A DNA stretch of 64,000 nt from contig JBEOJY010000010.1 of assembly GCA_040275305.1 (NCBI GenBank), positions 1 through 64,000 of the forward strand, written 5' to 3'. A program made the translations under genes and the position numbers. Under the pieces are notes generated by a model. That model ran no database searches. It saw only the letters and a program-made list of their open reading frames with translations, and was not told where the DNA came from. How positions within the stretch are numbered: position 1 is the first letter of the stretch; each line of letters begins with the position of its first letter. Source of the DNA: JBEOJY01 sp040275305 (GTDB lineage: Bacteria; Pseudomonadota; Alphaproteobacteria; UBA9219). Shown here piece by piece: positions 26,336 to 34,854 of the stretch.

Positions 26336-27696
26336 CCGAGAATGCTCCAGCCCCCCCCTCCCTCGCTTCGCGCCGCGCCCCGCACAACTGGCGCGCCAAG
26401 CGCATCCTCCCACGCAGCCTCTACGGACGCGCCTTGCTGATTATCGTCGTACCGACGCTGATCACGCTTGCCGCCGCGACTTTCGTCTTCTTCAATCGCC
26501 ATTGGTACACCGTCAGCACGCGCCTCACCTACGCCGTCGCAGGGGATATTGCGGCCATCGTCGACCTGATGGAGAAGACCGCAGCGCCGGAGAACGCCAG
26601 CGACATCGTCAAGCTCGCGAACGACAAGATGGACATCAAAGTCGCGTTCGCGCCCGGCGCAGCCATGCCGCGCCCGCCGCGCGTGATCTTCAACCCGTTG
26701 CGTACGCTGTTGAACATAGCGCTGAAAGACCGCTTGCGTTACCCATTCCAGATTGACATGCGACACGCGCCTGAAACCATCGCGGTTCGCGTCGACACGC
26801 CGAACGGAATTTACACGTTCCTCTCGCCGCAGCGCCGCATCTACACGCCGACGACCGAGGTCTTCATCGCCTGGATGGTCGGAAGCTCGATCCTGCTGTC
26901 AGCCATCGCGTTATTGTTCATGCGCAACCAGATCCGCCCAATTCGCCGACTAGCCGACGCGGCTGACGCCATGGGCAAAGGACAGGAAGTCCCGTGGTTC
27001 AAGATCGAGGGGGCCTCCGAAGTACGCCAAGCCGGAGCCGCCCTGATGGTCATGCGCGACCGCCTGCGCCGCCAAATGACGCAGCGCACCGCCATGCTGG
27101 CCGGAGTCTCGCACGACCTGCGCACGCCCTTGACGCGCATGAGGCTCCAGATCGAAATGATGGGCGATACCGCCGACACCAGAGAACTGGCAAACGACAT
27201 CGCGGAAATGGAAGCGATGCTGAACGCCTACCTCGCCTTTGCGCGAGGGGAGGAATCCGAACCGATCGTCGAGACCGATCTTGCCGAACTGATTGACGAT
27301 GTCGTGCAAACGGCGCGTAGGCAAAACCCGAACATAACCCTGACCATCGAACACAACGCCAGCTTAAATCTCCGGCGCGGCGCCATCCGCCGTTGCCTGT
27401 CGAACCTGATCGGCAACGCGCTGCGTTACGGAAAACGCGCGGAAATCGCCATGCGCCAAACTGGAAATACGATTGAAATCACGATCGACGACGACGGCCC
27501 CGGCATCGCGCCGGACAAACGCGAAGAGATGTTCCGCCCCTTCACGCGCCTCGAAGCCTCGCGCAACCCCGCGACGGGCGGCATCGGCCTCGGCCTCACC
27601 ATCGCCCGCGACATCGCCCGCGCCCACGGCGGCGACGTAACTCTAGAAGAAAGCCCTCTTGGAGGGCTAAGAGCGAAGATATGGCTGCCTGTGTAA
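26332..27696 (+). CDS. envZ: EnvZ-type sensor histidine kinase
   Basis: A 454-aa membrane kinase. The first helix (residues 37-58, LLIIVVPTLITLAAATFVFF) and the second (near 180-200, WMVGSSILLSAIALLFM) enclose a periplasmic sensor domain of about 120 residues. A HAMP linker (NQIRPIRRLADAADAMG) follows, then the H-box AGVSHDLRTPLTRMRLQIEM with H261, an N-box (RRCLSNLIGNALRYGK), and the G-boxes DDDGPGIAPDKREEMFRPF and GGIGLGLTIARDI. The start at 26332 overlaps the ompR stop; the longer frame reaching back into ompR is not used. The last codons hold a GCCCTC/GAGGGC hairpin at the gene end. Confidence 0.93.
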   Translation: MTENAPAPPSLASRRAPHNWRAKRILPRSLYGRALLIIVVPTLITLAAATFVFFNRHWYTVSTRLTYAVAGDIAAIVDLMEKTAAPENASDIVKLANDKMDIKVAFAPGAAMPRPPRVIFNPLRTLLNIALKDRLRYPFQIDMRHAPETIAVRVDTPNGIYTFLSPQRRIYTPTTEVFIAWMVGSSILLSAIALLFMRNQIRPIRRLADAADAMGKGQEVPWFKIEGASEVRQAGAALMVMRDRLRRQMTQRTAMLAGVSHDLRTPLTRMRLQIEMMGDTADTRELANDIAEMEAMLNAYLAFARGEESEPIVETDLAELIDDVVQTARRQNPNITLTIEHNASLNLRRGAIRRCLSNLIGNALRYGKRAEIAMRQTGNTIEITIDDDGPGIAPDKREEMFRPFTRLEASRNPATGGIGLGLTIARDIARAHGGDVTLEESPLGGLRAKIWLPV

Positions 27697-27807
27697 ACGC
27701 CATTAGTTAATAGTTAACGTGTATCAGATAGCCTTCATAGTGCTTGAAAACCCCCCTACGATCCCCATATAGTTACGATAACGAAATATGAATTCAGGCG
27801 CATGCCA

Positions 27808-28554
27808 ATGAACTACAAGCATCCCCCCATTACGGAAGCCGTCATCGAAATTCGACTGAGCGAAGAAATATCTGATAGTGATAAAAACAAAATATGGCGC
27901 GATTTTATTGACGAATACCCTTTGGAAGATATGGTCATTGCCGCAAAAGATGTGGAAATAAAAATAGACGGCAATGCGGACAACGCGACAACCAGCGCGC
28001 AAATTGAAAAAGGTTTGCGAAGATCATCCACAAACGCCGACGAGGTTATTCTTTTGTGGAAAAACAGCTTCATTGTCTCCCAGCTTGCCCCCTACCCAGG
28101 ATGGGAAACGTTCATCGGAAGATTCGAGCAAGGCTGGTCAATATGGAAAAAAACAGCCGGATATAAAAATATCTCACGCATCGGCATCAGATACATTAAC
28201 AGGATCGACATCCCATCAAGCGATATCGAACAGCCAATATCTCGATACCTCAGCATATTCCCCAACATACCGGAAACATTAGGCTCATCAGCTCATTACG
28301 CCATCCAAACTCAAATCCCTTTGGCGCAAGACAATCTGACGCTTACCATAAGTTCCTCCCTGCTTCCGACAACCATGGCGCCGCTGTTAAACCATAAATC
28401 CTACATTATGGACATAGACATCGGTAAAGAAACCAATCCGCCGCAAAATGACAAAGCAATATTAGAGTTGCTCAACAACATAAGAGAAATCAAAAATCAA
28501 TGTTTCGAGTCTTGCATCACCCAACAAGCACGGGATCTTTTCAACCATGACTGA
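27808..28554 (+). CDS. TIGR04255-family protein, cassette gene 1
   Basis: A 248-aa protein of the TIGR04255 type, a family of unknown function. Its N-terminus YKHPPITEAVIEIRLSEE is the family signature. The middle has ISRIGIRYINRIDIP and the end NIREIKNQCFESCITQQARDLF, again typical. I start at the second ATG (27808), nine bases after AGG; the first ATG is six bases upstream. It is more AT-rich than its neighbours and has no signal peptide. It heads three closely packed genes (overlaps of 8 bp and about 35 bp), which suggests one transcribed cassette. Families of this kind are widespread accessory genes. No function is known to me. Confidence 0.75.
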   Translation: MNYKHPPITEAVIEIRLSEEISDSDKNKIWRDFIDEYPLEDMVIAAKDVEIKIDGNADNATTSAQIEKGLRRSSTNADEVILLWKNSFIVSQLAPYPGWETFIGRFEQGWSIWKKTAGYKNISRIGIRYINRIDIPSSDIEQPISRYLSIFPNIPETLGSSAHYAIQTQIPLAQDNLTLTISSSLLPTTMAPLLNHKSYIMDIDIGKETNPPQNDKAILELLNNIREIKNQCFESCITQQARDLFNHD

Positions 28555-29167
28555 CATGCAACAACTCATCAATCCACAGCCATATCATTCCTGTGTGTTT
28601 TCTCAACTGACAAAACTACACAACGATAATGTCTCATCCGCGTTCAATAGCACAGCCATAAACACGATAAGCGCTGAACAAACCAAACCGCTAAACAAAA
28701 ATTGTTCGTTGAACGAACGCCTGTACGAGGCCACAGCCAGAATCAAAATTCTGATAGCCAAGCTTTCCATGCACATGGAGCAGGAATGGCGAAGCAATCT
28801 CTTCCGTCAAATTGACTTCTTGCATACCCCAGAAGACTGGCAAGAAGAAGATGCCCCCGCAAACACGGAATCTTTCGCCAATTTTTTGAAAGCCTTGCTT
28901 GACATCAAACCGCACCTCCTGCCCGGACTTGGCCTGACCTACGAAGGCAACATCATAGCCGCATGGACAACCGGCAAGGATCGCCTGACGCTGGAATTCT
29001 TGCCAAATGGACATGTGCAATGGGTTATGTCAATCTGCGCTGAAAACGAAGCGGAACGCCTTGGTGGAAAAGTAGCCGTCTCCAGATTGAGAGAACGCCT
29101 GTCAAATAATGATCTTCAACGCTGGTTCGTACATGACAGCAGAAACGCCACAACAGAATCTGCCTGA
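28547..29167 (+). CDS. Hypothetical protein, cassette gene 2
   Basis: A 206-aa protein not recognised by name. The first 60 residues are polar; residues 60-80 form a helix (LNERLYEATARIKILIAKL). The second half holds GLTYEGNIIAAWTTGKDRLTLEFLPNGHVQWVMSI, an alternating strand pattern. This G-x-I-x-A-x-W and LEFLPNG pattern is, from memory, typical of proteins encoded beside TIGR04255 genes. It overlaps the upstream gene by 8 bp and the downstream gene by about 35 bp. No secretion signal. Confidence 0.6.
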   Translation: MTDMQQLINPQPYHSCVFSQLTKLHNDNVSSAFNSTAINTISAEQTKPLNKNCSLNERLYEATARIKILIAKLSMHMEQEWRSNLFRQIDFLHTPEDWQEEDAPANTESFANFLKALLDIKPHLLPGLGLTYEGNIIAAWTTGKDRLTLEFLPNGHVQWVMSICAENEAERLGGKVAVSRLRERLSNNDLQRWFVHDSRNATTESA

Positions 29168-29585
29168 AGATGATCATGTTATGCGCCATATCGCAAAGAA
29201 CAGAATAAGAAGAGACGCTTCAGGGCACGTAGTCGGAATAAATTCTCAAGCCTTCAGGACAAGACCAACCGACAACGGAGCGCTTTCCGTCAACTGGCTG
29301 GAGTGGTTTCGAAAGCCAACTGAAAACGACAACATCAAAGTCTCCATACACGTCCTTCGCAACACAAGAAACATCGGTCCCCACGATGCGTTCGGCATTG
29401 GGCAAGTCAAAAAAATCAAGGAAGTCTGCCGATCAAGAAGCAAACAAGTGAGGATCGTGCACGCCCCTAGCCGTGAAAATCCAGCACATTCCACCATCCT
29501 GCGTCTGGAACAAGACGATATCATTTTGCAAGAAGCGCTAGCCGACGAAGCGTTTTGCCAGCTTATCCAGAACAAAGATATCTGA
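29133..29585 (+). CDS. Hypothetical protein, cassette gene 3
   Basis: A 150-aa protein beginning MTAETPQQNLPEDD; an earlier ATG at 29109 is possible. Key segments are DHVMRHIAKNRIRR, FRTRPTDNGALSVNWLEWF and VRIVHAPSRENPAHSTILR. The polar motif set (H, R-x-R, LSVNWLEW, HAPSRENPAHS) looks like a conserved enzyme or nucleic-acid-binding surface, but I cannot assign a family. It overlaps gene 2 in another frame and ends the three-gene cassette; the convergent patatin gene starts its 3' end 29 bp later. Confidence 0.58.
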   Translation: MTAETPQQNLPEDDHVMRHIAKNRIRRDASGHVVGINSQAFRTRPTDNGALSVNWLEWFRKPTENDNIKVSIHVLRNTRNIGPHDAFGIGQVKKIKEVCRSRSKQVRIVHAPSRENPAHSTILRLEQDDIILQEALADEAFCQLIQNKDI

Positions 29586-29614
29586 CACATCGCATAAAGC
29601 TGCCATACTGCCTT

Positions 29615-30577
29615 TCACCCCCCGCTCTGCGCCAGCACCTGCAGCGCGTCAGCCAGTTCAGGCCGCTTACGCATGACGGCAGCCTCGCCCTCGCGGATTG
29701 CCTCTTCCGCGCGGTCGAACTCCAGCAACCCGATATGCCCAAGCCTCGGCGCGATATGCACATCCGGCGGATCGCCCGCGAGCCTCGCCCGCGTAATGCG
29801 GTCCTGCATGATATTCAGCGAAGATGTCATGACGCCGAACAAGCTCGGCCCGTCATAATCGCGTCGAAACACCCGCCGCGCGAGACTGTCCATCAGCGAT
29901 AATTTCTCATGATTGTCGGTTTCCTCCAGCATCTGCAACAAATCGAACCCCGCCGCCGTAGGAATGTTCGCCCCCGGCCGCCGCGCCTTGCCGATAATGT
30001 CGGCGTTGAGGTTCACCGCGATCACCATGTCGGCCCCCAAAGCGCGACACACGGCCACAGGCAACGGACACACCAAAGCGCCGTCCGCCAACCACCGCCC
30101 CTCGACCTTGATCGGAGGAAATACCCCCGGCAGCGAGAACGAAGCCTGCATCGCCTCGGCCAGATCCCCTTTCTGCAGCCAAATTTCATGCCCCGTCACA
30201 AGATCGGTCGCGACAGTCGCGAAAGGCTTCTTGTAATCCTCAATGCGGCTATGGCCGAAATGCCCGCGCATCTCCTCCATAATGCGCTCGCCACCGATCA
30301 GCCCCCCCGTGCGCAGGCGCATATCGAGATAACCCACGATCTTGCGTTTGGTCAGCGACCGCGTCCAGTCCTCCAGCGCGTCAAGCTTGTCGGCCAGCAA
30401 ACACCCGCTGACCAACGCGCCTATCGAGCATCCCGCAATCACATCAAACTCAAAGCCAAGTTTCTTCAAGGCCCGAATGACGCCGATATGCGCCCACCCG
30501 CGCGCCATGCCCGCGCTCAACGCTAGCCCAATCTTGCGTTTGCCCGCCCCCGGTCGTCCCGCCTGCTGATCCCACAT
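29615..30577 (-). CDS. Patatin-like phospholipase (RssA/YchK family)
   Basis: A 320-aa serine lipase-like enzyme. The oxyanion-hole segment is LALSAGMARGWAHIGVIRAL, the nucleophile elbow is GCSIGALVSG (G-x-S-x-G), and the catalytic aspartate lies in DGALVCPLPV near residue 180, a Ser-Asp dyad. The start at 30577 follows GGGGG at 7 bases. The longer frame from a GTG at 30646 lacks a ribosome-binding site. It is divergent from msbA, which is transcribed the other way, so a role in membrane-lipid turnover is plausible. The substrate is not known. Confidence 0.85.
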   Translation of the reverse strand: MWDQQAGRPGAGKRKIGLALSAGMARGWAHIGVIRALKKLGFEFDVIAGCSIGALVSGCLLADKLDALEDWTRSLTKRKIVGYLDMRLRTGGLIGGERIMEEMRGHFGHSRIEDYKKPFATVATDLVTGHEIWLQKGDLAEAMQASFSLPGVFPPIKVEGRWLADGALVCPLPVAVCRALGADMVIAVNLNADIIGKARRPGANIPTAAGFDLLQMLEETDNHEKLSLMDSLARRVFRRDYDGPSLFGVMTSSLNIMQDRITRARLAGDPPDVHIAPRLGHIGLLEFDRAEEAIREGEAAVMRKRPELADALQVLAQSGG

Positions 30578-30693
30578 ATCGAGCCCCCATCCGCTGTCTT
30601 CGCTCGCCTTTTGCAGAAAACTGCGATAAAACTCTCCGCAATTCACTACTATAAAGGCTTAGCCTTACCTTTTCCTTTAGCTGCGGCGCGAAC

Positions 30694-32490
30694 GTGTCCA
30701 ACCCCCCGTCTTCCCTGATAGAATCCGCCTCTATGTTGCAGTGCGACAAACCCCAAAGCTCGCTTGCGCTGATCAAAAGGCTGTTTCAGGGCTACCTCTG
30801 GCCCCATGCCAAAGGCTTCGCCGCCGCGATGCTGTTTATGCTTCTGGGCGCCGGCGCGACCGGACTTTTGGCCCGCATGATCGAACCGTTAGTGAACGGT
30901 TTCTCCTCGACGCACGGCGCAGGCTATCACGCGCAGGTTTCGATGCAGATCGTCGCCATCTTCGCGACCGGAGGCCTCGCGACCTATTTTCACACCGTCA
31001 TCATGAACCGGATCGGCCAGCGCATCATCACCGATGTGCAGCAGCAAATGTTCCGCCACCTGCTCGCGAACGACCTCGCCTTCTTCCACGCCAACCCCTC
31101 CGGCTCCCTGATCTCGCGCCTGACCAACGATGTTGGCGTCATGCGTCAGGCCATGGGCGAATGCCTCACCAACGCATTCAAAGGCGGCCTCACGCTCGCC
31201 TTTCTCATCGGCCTGATGTTCTATCAGGACTGGCGTCTATCCCTCGCCACCTTCGTCATTTTCCCGATCTCCGCAACCTTCGTCGCGCGGATCGGACGCC
31301 GCATGCGCAAACTCTCGACCGGAACGCAGGAACAAACCGGACGCTTCGCCTCGCTCTTGAGCCAGTCCTTTCAAGGCATGCGCCACGTCAAAGCCTACGG
31401 CATGGAAGATCATGAAGCCTCGCGCATCAAAGGCGTCACCGAAGCGATCTTCGACCTCGCGGTGCGTGGCTACCGCCAAAGCGCCCTGACAAGCCCCATC
31501 ACGGAACTGCTCAACGGCCTCGCCTTCGGCGCCGCCATCATGTACGGCGGATGGCGTATCGATTCCGGTCTCATGACCCCCGGCGGACTGGCCTCGTTCA
31601 TCGCAGCATTAGGCTTTGCTTACACGCCAATCAAGCGCATGGCTAAAGTAAACACTCAACTTCAAGCAGGTCTCGCAGCGGCTGAGCGCGTCTTCGCGCT
31701 ACTCGACCTCAAACCCGCCATCTTGGACAAACCGGGCGCGCAACCGCTCGAAGCCCTCCAATATGGCATCGAACTCGACCATGTCGTCTTCGACTACCCC
31801 GACGGCACCCGAGCGCTCGACCATCTCTCGATCCGCGTCCCACCCGGAAAAACCGTCGCGCTGGTCGGCTCTTCCGGCGCAGGAAAATCGACCATCATCA
31901 ACCTGATACCACGCTTTTATGACGTGCAGGATGGACGCATCCTCGTCGGCGGCAAAGACATTCGCGACGTCACAACACAAAGCCTGCGAAGCAAACTGGC
32001 ACTCGTCAGTCAGGAAACCGCCCTCTTCGACGACACCATTCGCGCCAACATCGTCTATGGCCGCGAAAGCGCGACCGAAGACGAGATTATCGCCGCCGCG
32101 ACAAACGCTTACGCCGACACCTTCATCCGCGCCCTGCCCCAAGGCTATGATACGGTCGTAGGCGAGCACGGCGTCAAGCTCTCCGGCGGCCAGCGCCAAC
32201 GCATCGCCATCGCCCGCGCCATGCTGCGCAACGCGCCGATCCTGCTACTCGACGAAGCGACCTCCGCGCTCGACAACGAATCCGAACGCGCCGTGCAAGC
32301 CGCCCTCAAACGCCTCCAGCAAGGCCGCACCACGTTGATCGTCGCGCACCGCCTGTCCACCATCGTCGACTCCGACCTCATCGTGGTTCTGGAACATGGT
32401 CGCGTCGCGGAAAGCGGCACGCACAAGGAACTGCTCGAACGCAAAGGCCCCTACGCGCGACTCTATGGGTTGCAAGCCGCAGCTGAGTAG
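30694..32490 (+). CDS. MsbA-like lipid/multidrug ABC exporter
   Basis: A 598-aa half-transporter with fused membrane and ATPase domains, which should flip lipid A-core or other lipids across the inner membrane. Six helices fill residues 25-320. The nucleotide-binding domain has Walker A GSSGAGKST near residue 391, the signature LSGGQRQRIAIARA near 497 and Walker B LLLDEATSALD. These and the MsbA-like spacing place it in that subfamily. The start is GTG 30694 or ATG 30733; neither has a strong ribosome-binding site. MsbA is the likely role, but generic ABCB exporters share the same motifs. Confidence 0.88.
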   Translation: MSNPPSSLIESASMLQCDKPQSSLALIKRLFQGYLWPHAKGFAAAMLFMLLGAGATGLLARMIEPLVNGFSSTHGAGYHAQVSMQIVAIFATGGLATYFHTVIMNRIGQRIITDVQQQMFRHLLANDLAFFHANPSGSLISRLTNDVGVMRQAMGECLTNAFKGGLTLAFLIGLMFYQDWRLSLATFVIFPISATFVARIGRRMRKLSTGTQEQTGRFASLLSQSFQGMRHVKAYGMEDHEASRIKGVTEAIFDLAVRGYRQSALTSPITELLNGLAFGAAIMYGGWRIDSGLMTPGGLASFIAALGFAYTPIKRMAKVNTQLQAGLAAAERVFALLDLKPAILDKPGAQPLEALQYGIELDHVVFDYPDGTRALDHLSIRVPPGKTVALVGSSGAGKSTIINLIPRFYDVQDGRILVGGKDIRDVTTQSLRSKLALVSQETALFDDTIRANIVYGRESATEDEIIAAATNAYADTFIRALPQGYDTVVGEHGVKLSGGQRQRIAIARAMLRNAPILLLDEATSALDNESERAVQAALKRLQQGRTTLIVAHRLSTIVDSDLIVVLEHGRVAESGTHKELLERKGPYARLYGLQAAAE

Positions 32491-32563
32491 CAAACATCTT
32501 CGATGCATGCCATTGAAACCAGAAAACCTGCGCGATGCCGCATAAACATCCTCGATTAACCCT

Positions 32564-32592
32564 TTGACGAGTCATTGCTTGCGTATTACCAT
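32564..32592 (+). promoter_or_regulatory. Possible promoter of ihfA
   Basis: TTGACG (32564-32569) and TACCAT (32587-32592) are 17 bp apart, about 35 bases before the ihfA ATG. The -35 is good and the -10 is weak. Confidence 0.35.
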
Positions 32593-32627
32593 TCCGAATC
32601 GTTTCTACGTAATGATGAGTTTTCCCC

Positions 32628-32972
32628 ATGACCGAAAATACTGTCACGCGCGCGCAGCTCGCTGAAACCGTTTATCAAGAAGTCGGATTGTCGCGGAATG
32701 ATTCCGCGCAAATCGTTGACAAGATACTAGAAGAAATCAGCCAAGCGCTGATCCGCGACGAAGCGGTAAAGCTGTCGTCGTTCGGCACATTTCAGGTCCG
32801 CAGCAAGGGCGAGCGCATAGGCCGCAACCCCAAAACGGGCGAGGAAGTTCCGATTCTTCCGCGCCGCGTCCTGATGTTCCGCGCGAGCCACGTGCTCAAG
32901 GACAAGATCAACCGCGCGCTGACAGGCGTGGCATCGAACGAACCGCCCGACGAAGACGAGGAGGACGCATGA
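32628..32972 (+). CDS. ihfA: Integration host factor subunit alpha
   Basis: A 114-aa DNA-bending protein of the HU/IHF family that pairs with IHF-beta. It has the core VKLSSFGTFQVRSKGERIGRNPKTGEEVPI, with the DNA-contacting arm and the intercalating proline in GRNPKTG. The N-terminus starts TRAQLAETVYQEVGLSRNDS, typical of the alpha subunit. The acidic tail (PPDEDEEDA) is an extension of about ten residues. It is followed by a merR gene that overlaps its stop by 4 bases, the usual alphaproteobacterial pair. Confidence 0.95.
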   Translation: MTENTVTRAQLAETVYQEVGLSRNDSAQIVDKILEEISQALIRDEAVKLSSFGTFQVRSKGERIGRNPKTGEEVPILPRRVLMFRASHVLKDKINRALTGVASNEPPDEDEEDA

Positions 32973-33511
32973 ACCCGGACATCGCCCAAAGCATGCTGGC
33001 TATTGATACATCCGTCATACCCCAACGCGCCGCCACAACGGCCCCTGTACCCATGCCGACATCGCGCGCGATCGACATGAAATCGCCGACCGCCTTCCGC
33101 ACCATCAGCGAAGTCGCGACCGATCTCGACATCCCACAACATGTTCTGCGCTTCTGGGAAAGCAAGTTCCAGCAGATCAAACCCTTAAAACGCGGCGGTG
33201 GACGGCGTTACTACCGTCCTGAGGACGTGCAGATCATCAGCGTCATCAAAGACCTGCTCTACAATCAAGGCTTTACCATCCGTGGCGTTCAAAAACTGCT
33301 GAAAGAAAACGGACACCCGGCTTCGCGGGCCGCGCGTTTAATGGTCCCCGACCCGCAAGTGCCAAACTCGCTGCCGATCCTCCGAACCCCCATCGCAACC
33401 ACGCAACGAGATGAAACGCGTGGATTGTCCGCTGAAAAGCGCCAACAACTCGAAGGCGTGCTAAACGAGCTGAAATCCTTGCGGGAAATGCTGCGCCAGA
33501 GCGGAATCTAG
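32969..33511 (+). CDS. MerR-family transcriptional regulator
   Basis: A 180-aa regulator. The N-terminal winged-helix (residues 37-100) holds TISEVATDLDIPQHVLRFWESKF and then GGRRYYRPEDVQIISVIKDLLYNQGFTIRGVQKLL, diagnostic of MerR. The C-terminal part (residues 130-180) is short and helical and has no cysteine metal site. This is the MerR gene that typically accompanies ihfA in alphaproteobacteria. The first 35 residues are a variable tail. The effector is unknown. Confidence 0.9.
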   Translation: MNPDIAQSMLAIDTSVIPQRAATTAPVPMPTSRAIDMKSPTAFRTISEVATDLDIPQHVLRFWESKFQQIKPLKRGGGRRYYRPEDVQIISVIKDLLYNQGFTIRGVQKLLKENGHPASRAARLMVPDPQVPNSLPILRTPIATTQRDETRGLSAEKRQQLEGVLNELKSLREMLRQSGI

Positions 33512-33535
33512 CCATCTGGAGGCGCGTAATAGCAA

Positions 33536-33564
33536 TTGCGGAATGGCCAAAAACTCCCTATAGT
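33536..33564 (+). promoter_or_regulatory. Promoter of tRNA-Pro
   Basis: TTGCGG (33536-33541) and TATAGT (33559-33564) with a 17-bp spacer lie 19 bases before the tRNA 5' end, a typical tRNA promoter position. Confidence 0.5.
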
Positions 33565-33582
33565 TCGCCCTCTTCGTACGGT

Positions 33583-33659
33583 CGGGATGTAGCGCAGCCT
33601 GGTAGCGCATCAGTCTGGGGGACTGGGGGTCGCAAGTTCAAATCTTGTCATCCCGACCA
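33583..33659 (+). tRNA. tRNA-Pro (GGG)
   Basis: A 77-nt tRNA. The acceptor stem pairs CGGGATG with CATCCCG, followed by A and an encoded CCA. The D arm is GCGCAGCCTGGTAGCGC. The anticodon stem-loop TCAGT-CTGGGGG-ACTGG gives anticodon GGG, and the T arm has GCAAG-TTCAAAT-CTTGT. All stems close. Confidence 0.97.
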
Positions 33660-33810
33660 ATAAACCATGCATGGCAAAGTCAAACAACCGGACAAGCGCC
33701 GCGCCTGTTTAGAGAAGTCGCGCCAAGCATCTCGCCGAAACACGGAGTTATTAACTTTTCCGAGAACCGAAACGCAAGCGTACTTAAGGGTACATGCGTA
33801 GCGGCCTTTA

Positions 33811-33867
33811 GCCCCCGCGACTTGTCGCGTCGTAGTTGCGGAGCAACGAAGACGGAAGGCGGGGAGC
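33811..33867. repeat. Nested palindrome downstream of tRNA-Pro
   Basis: Outer arms GCCCCCGC and GCGGGGAGC enclose two hairpins (GCGAC/GTCGC and GTTGC/GCAAC). It lies in the 245-bp gap between the tRNA and the UbiA-family gene. Layout is similar to the family A and B repeats, but no second copy is seen in the window. Confidence 0.5.
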
Positions 33868-33904
33868 AGAAAACGCTGAAAAGCCAAAGCCGCAGTGAGA
33901 GATC

Positions 33905-34771
33905 GTGAACTGGTTCTTACGAATGAAACCCCTACCTGGCCTCATGGCACTACTGCGTCCGCGCCACTGGATCCAGAACAGCTTCGTCCTTGCGCCGCTA
34001 GTCTTCTCAGGGTACTTCCTGCGCGCGAACGCGGTCCGCGAAGCCTGCATCGGCGCAGCGCTGTTCTGCCTCGCCACCTCAACGACATACATCGTCAATG
34101 ACCTCTATGACCACAATCGCGACCACATCCATCGCAAGAAATCAAAAACACGCCCTCTCGCCAGCGGGCAAATTCCTGTCCGCGCGGCGTGGCTCTTTCT
34201 GATCGCGCTTTACGCCGTTCTGCTATCCGGCTTTCTGCTAATACCTGCGATCATGCCAATTCTTCTGGGCTACATCCTTCTAAATCTTGCCTACACCTAT
34301 TACCTCAAGAACGCCCCACCGCTCGATATCTTCACAGTCGCAACAAGCTACCTCATCAGGGTCTATGCAGGCGCTCTCGCAATCTCCGCGCCACCATCGC
34401 CATGGATGTTCGTCACAACTCTTGCCCTTGCGCTCTTTCTGGTGTCAATCAATCGGCGACAAGAAATCATCGACAGCCCTACGAAAACACGCGAATCCTT
34501 AAAAAAGTACTCTGCGGATCTGCTCGACCGCTATGCCGAGATGTCTGCGACCGGAGCACTCGTCTTCTACGGCCTATTTGTCATATTAGAAAAGCCACAA
34601 CTCATCGTCACCTTCCCACTCGTTGTGTTCGGAATGTTCCGCTACTGGCTAATTGCCGATCAACGCCAGAACGCAGAATCCCCAACCGACGCCCTACTCG
34701 AAGACAAACAGCTTCTCGCCACAATTGTCCTCTGGGTCAGCACATGCGTCTGGGCGCTGTGGCCAGCTTAG
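33905..34771 (+). CDS. UbiA-family prenyltransferase (decaprenyl-phosphate phosphoribosyltransferase-like)
   Basis: A 288-aa integral membrane prenyltransferase with about eight helices. The first Asp-rich motif is NDLYDHNRDHIH (residues 64-75), followed by KSKTRPLASGQIP; this NDxxDxxxDxxH plus KxRP pattern is typical of decaprenyl-phosphate phosphoribosyltransferases (Rv3806c-like), which move phosphoribose from PRPP onto a polyprenyl phosphate. The late motif DLLDRYAEMSATGAL fits that subgroup. The start is GTG 33905. It stands alone next to tRNA-Pro; the partner epimerase genes for arabinose-type sugar donors are not nearby. Which polyprenyl sugar is made is unknown. Confidence 0.8.
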   Translation: MNWFLRMKPLPGLMALLRPRHWIQNSFVLAPLVFSGYFLRANAVREACIGAALFCLATSTTYIVNDLYDHNRDHIHRKKSKTRPLASGQIPVRAAWLFLIALYAVLLSGFLLIPAIMPILLGYILLNLAYTYYLKNAPPLDIFTVATSYLIRVYAGALAISAPPSPWMFVTTLALALFLVSINRRQEIIDSPTKTRESLKKYSADLLDRYAEMSATGALVFYGLFVILEKPQLIVTFPLVVFGMFRYWLIADQRQNAESPTDALLEDKQLLATIVLWVSTCVWALWPA

Positions 34772-34854
34772 ACCTTACGCAATAAAGAGAGACAATTCGA
34801 AACCACAAAAACCAAGCGCGCTCTTTCGCGCCAAATACCTGAACGCCTCTCTCC

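Noticed and set aside
33645..33908. An 87-codon frame overlapping tRNA-Pro and the UbiA gene
   Set aside because: Overlaps the tRNA 3' end, lacks a family and crosses a palindrome.
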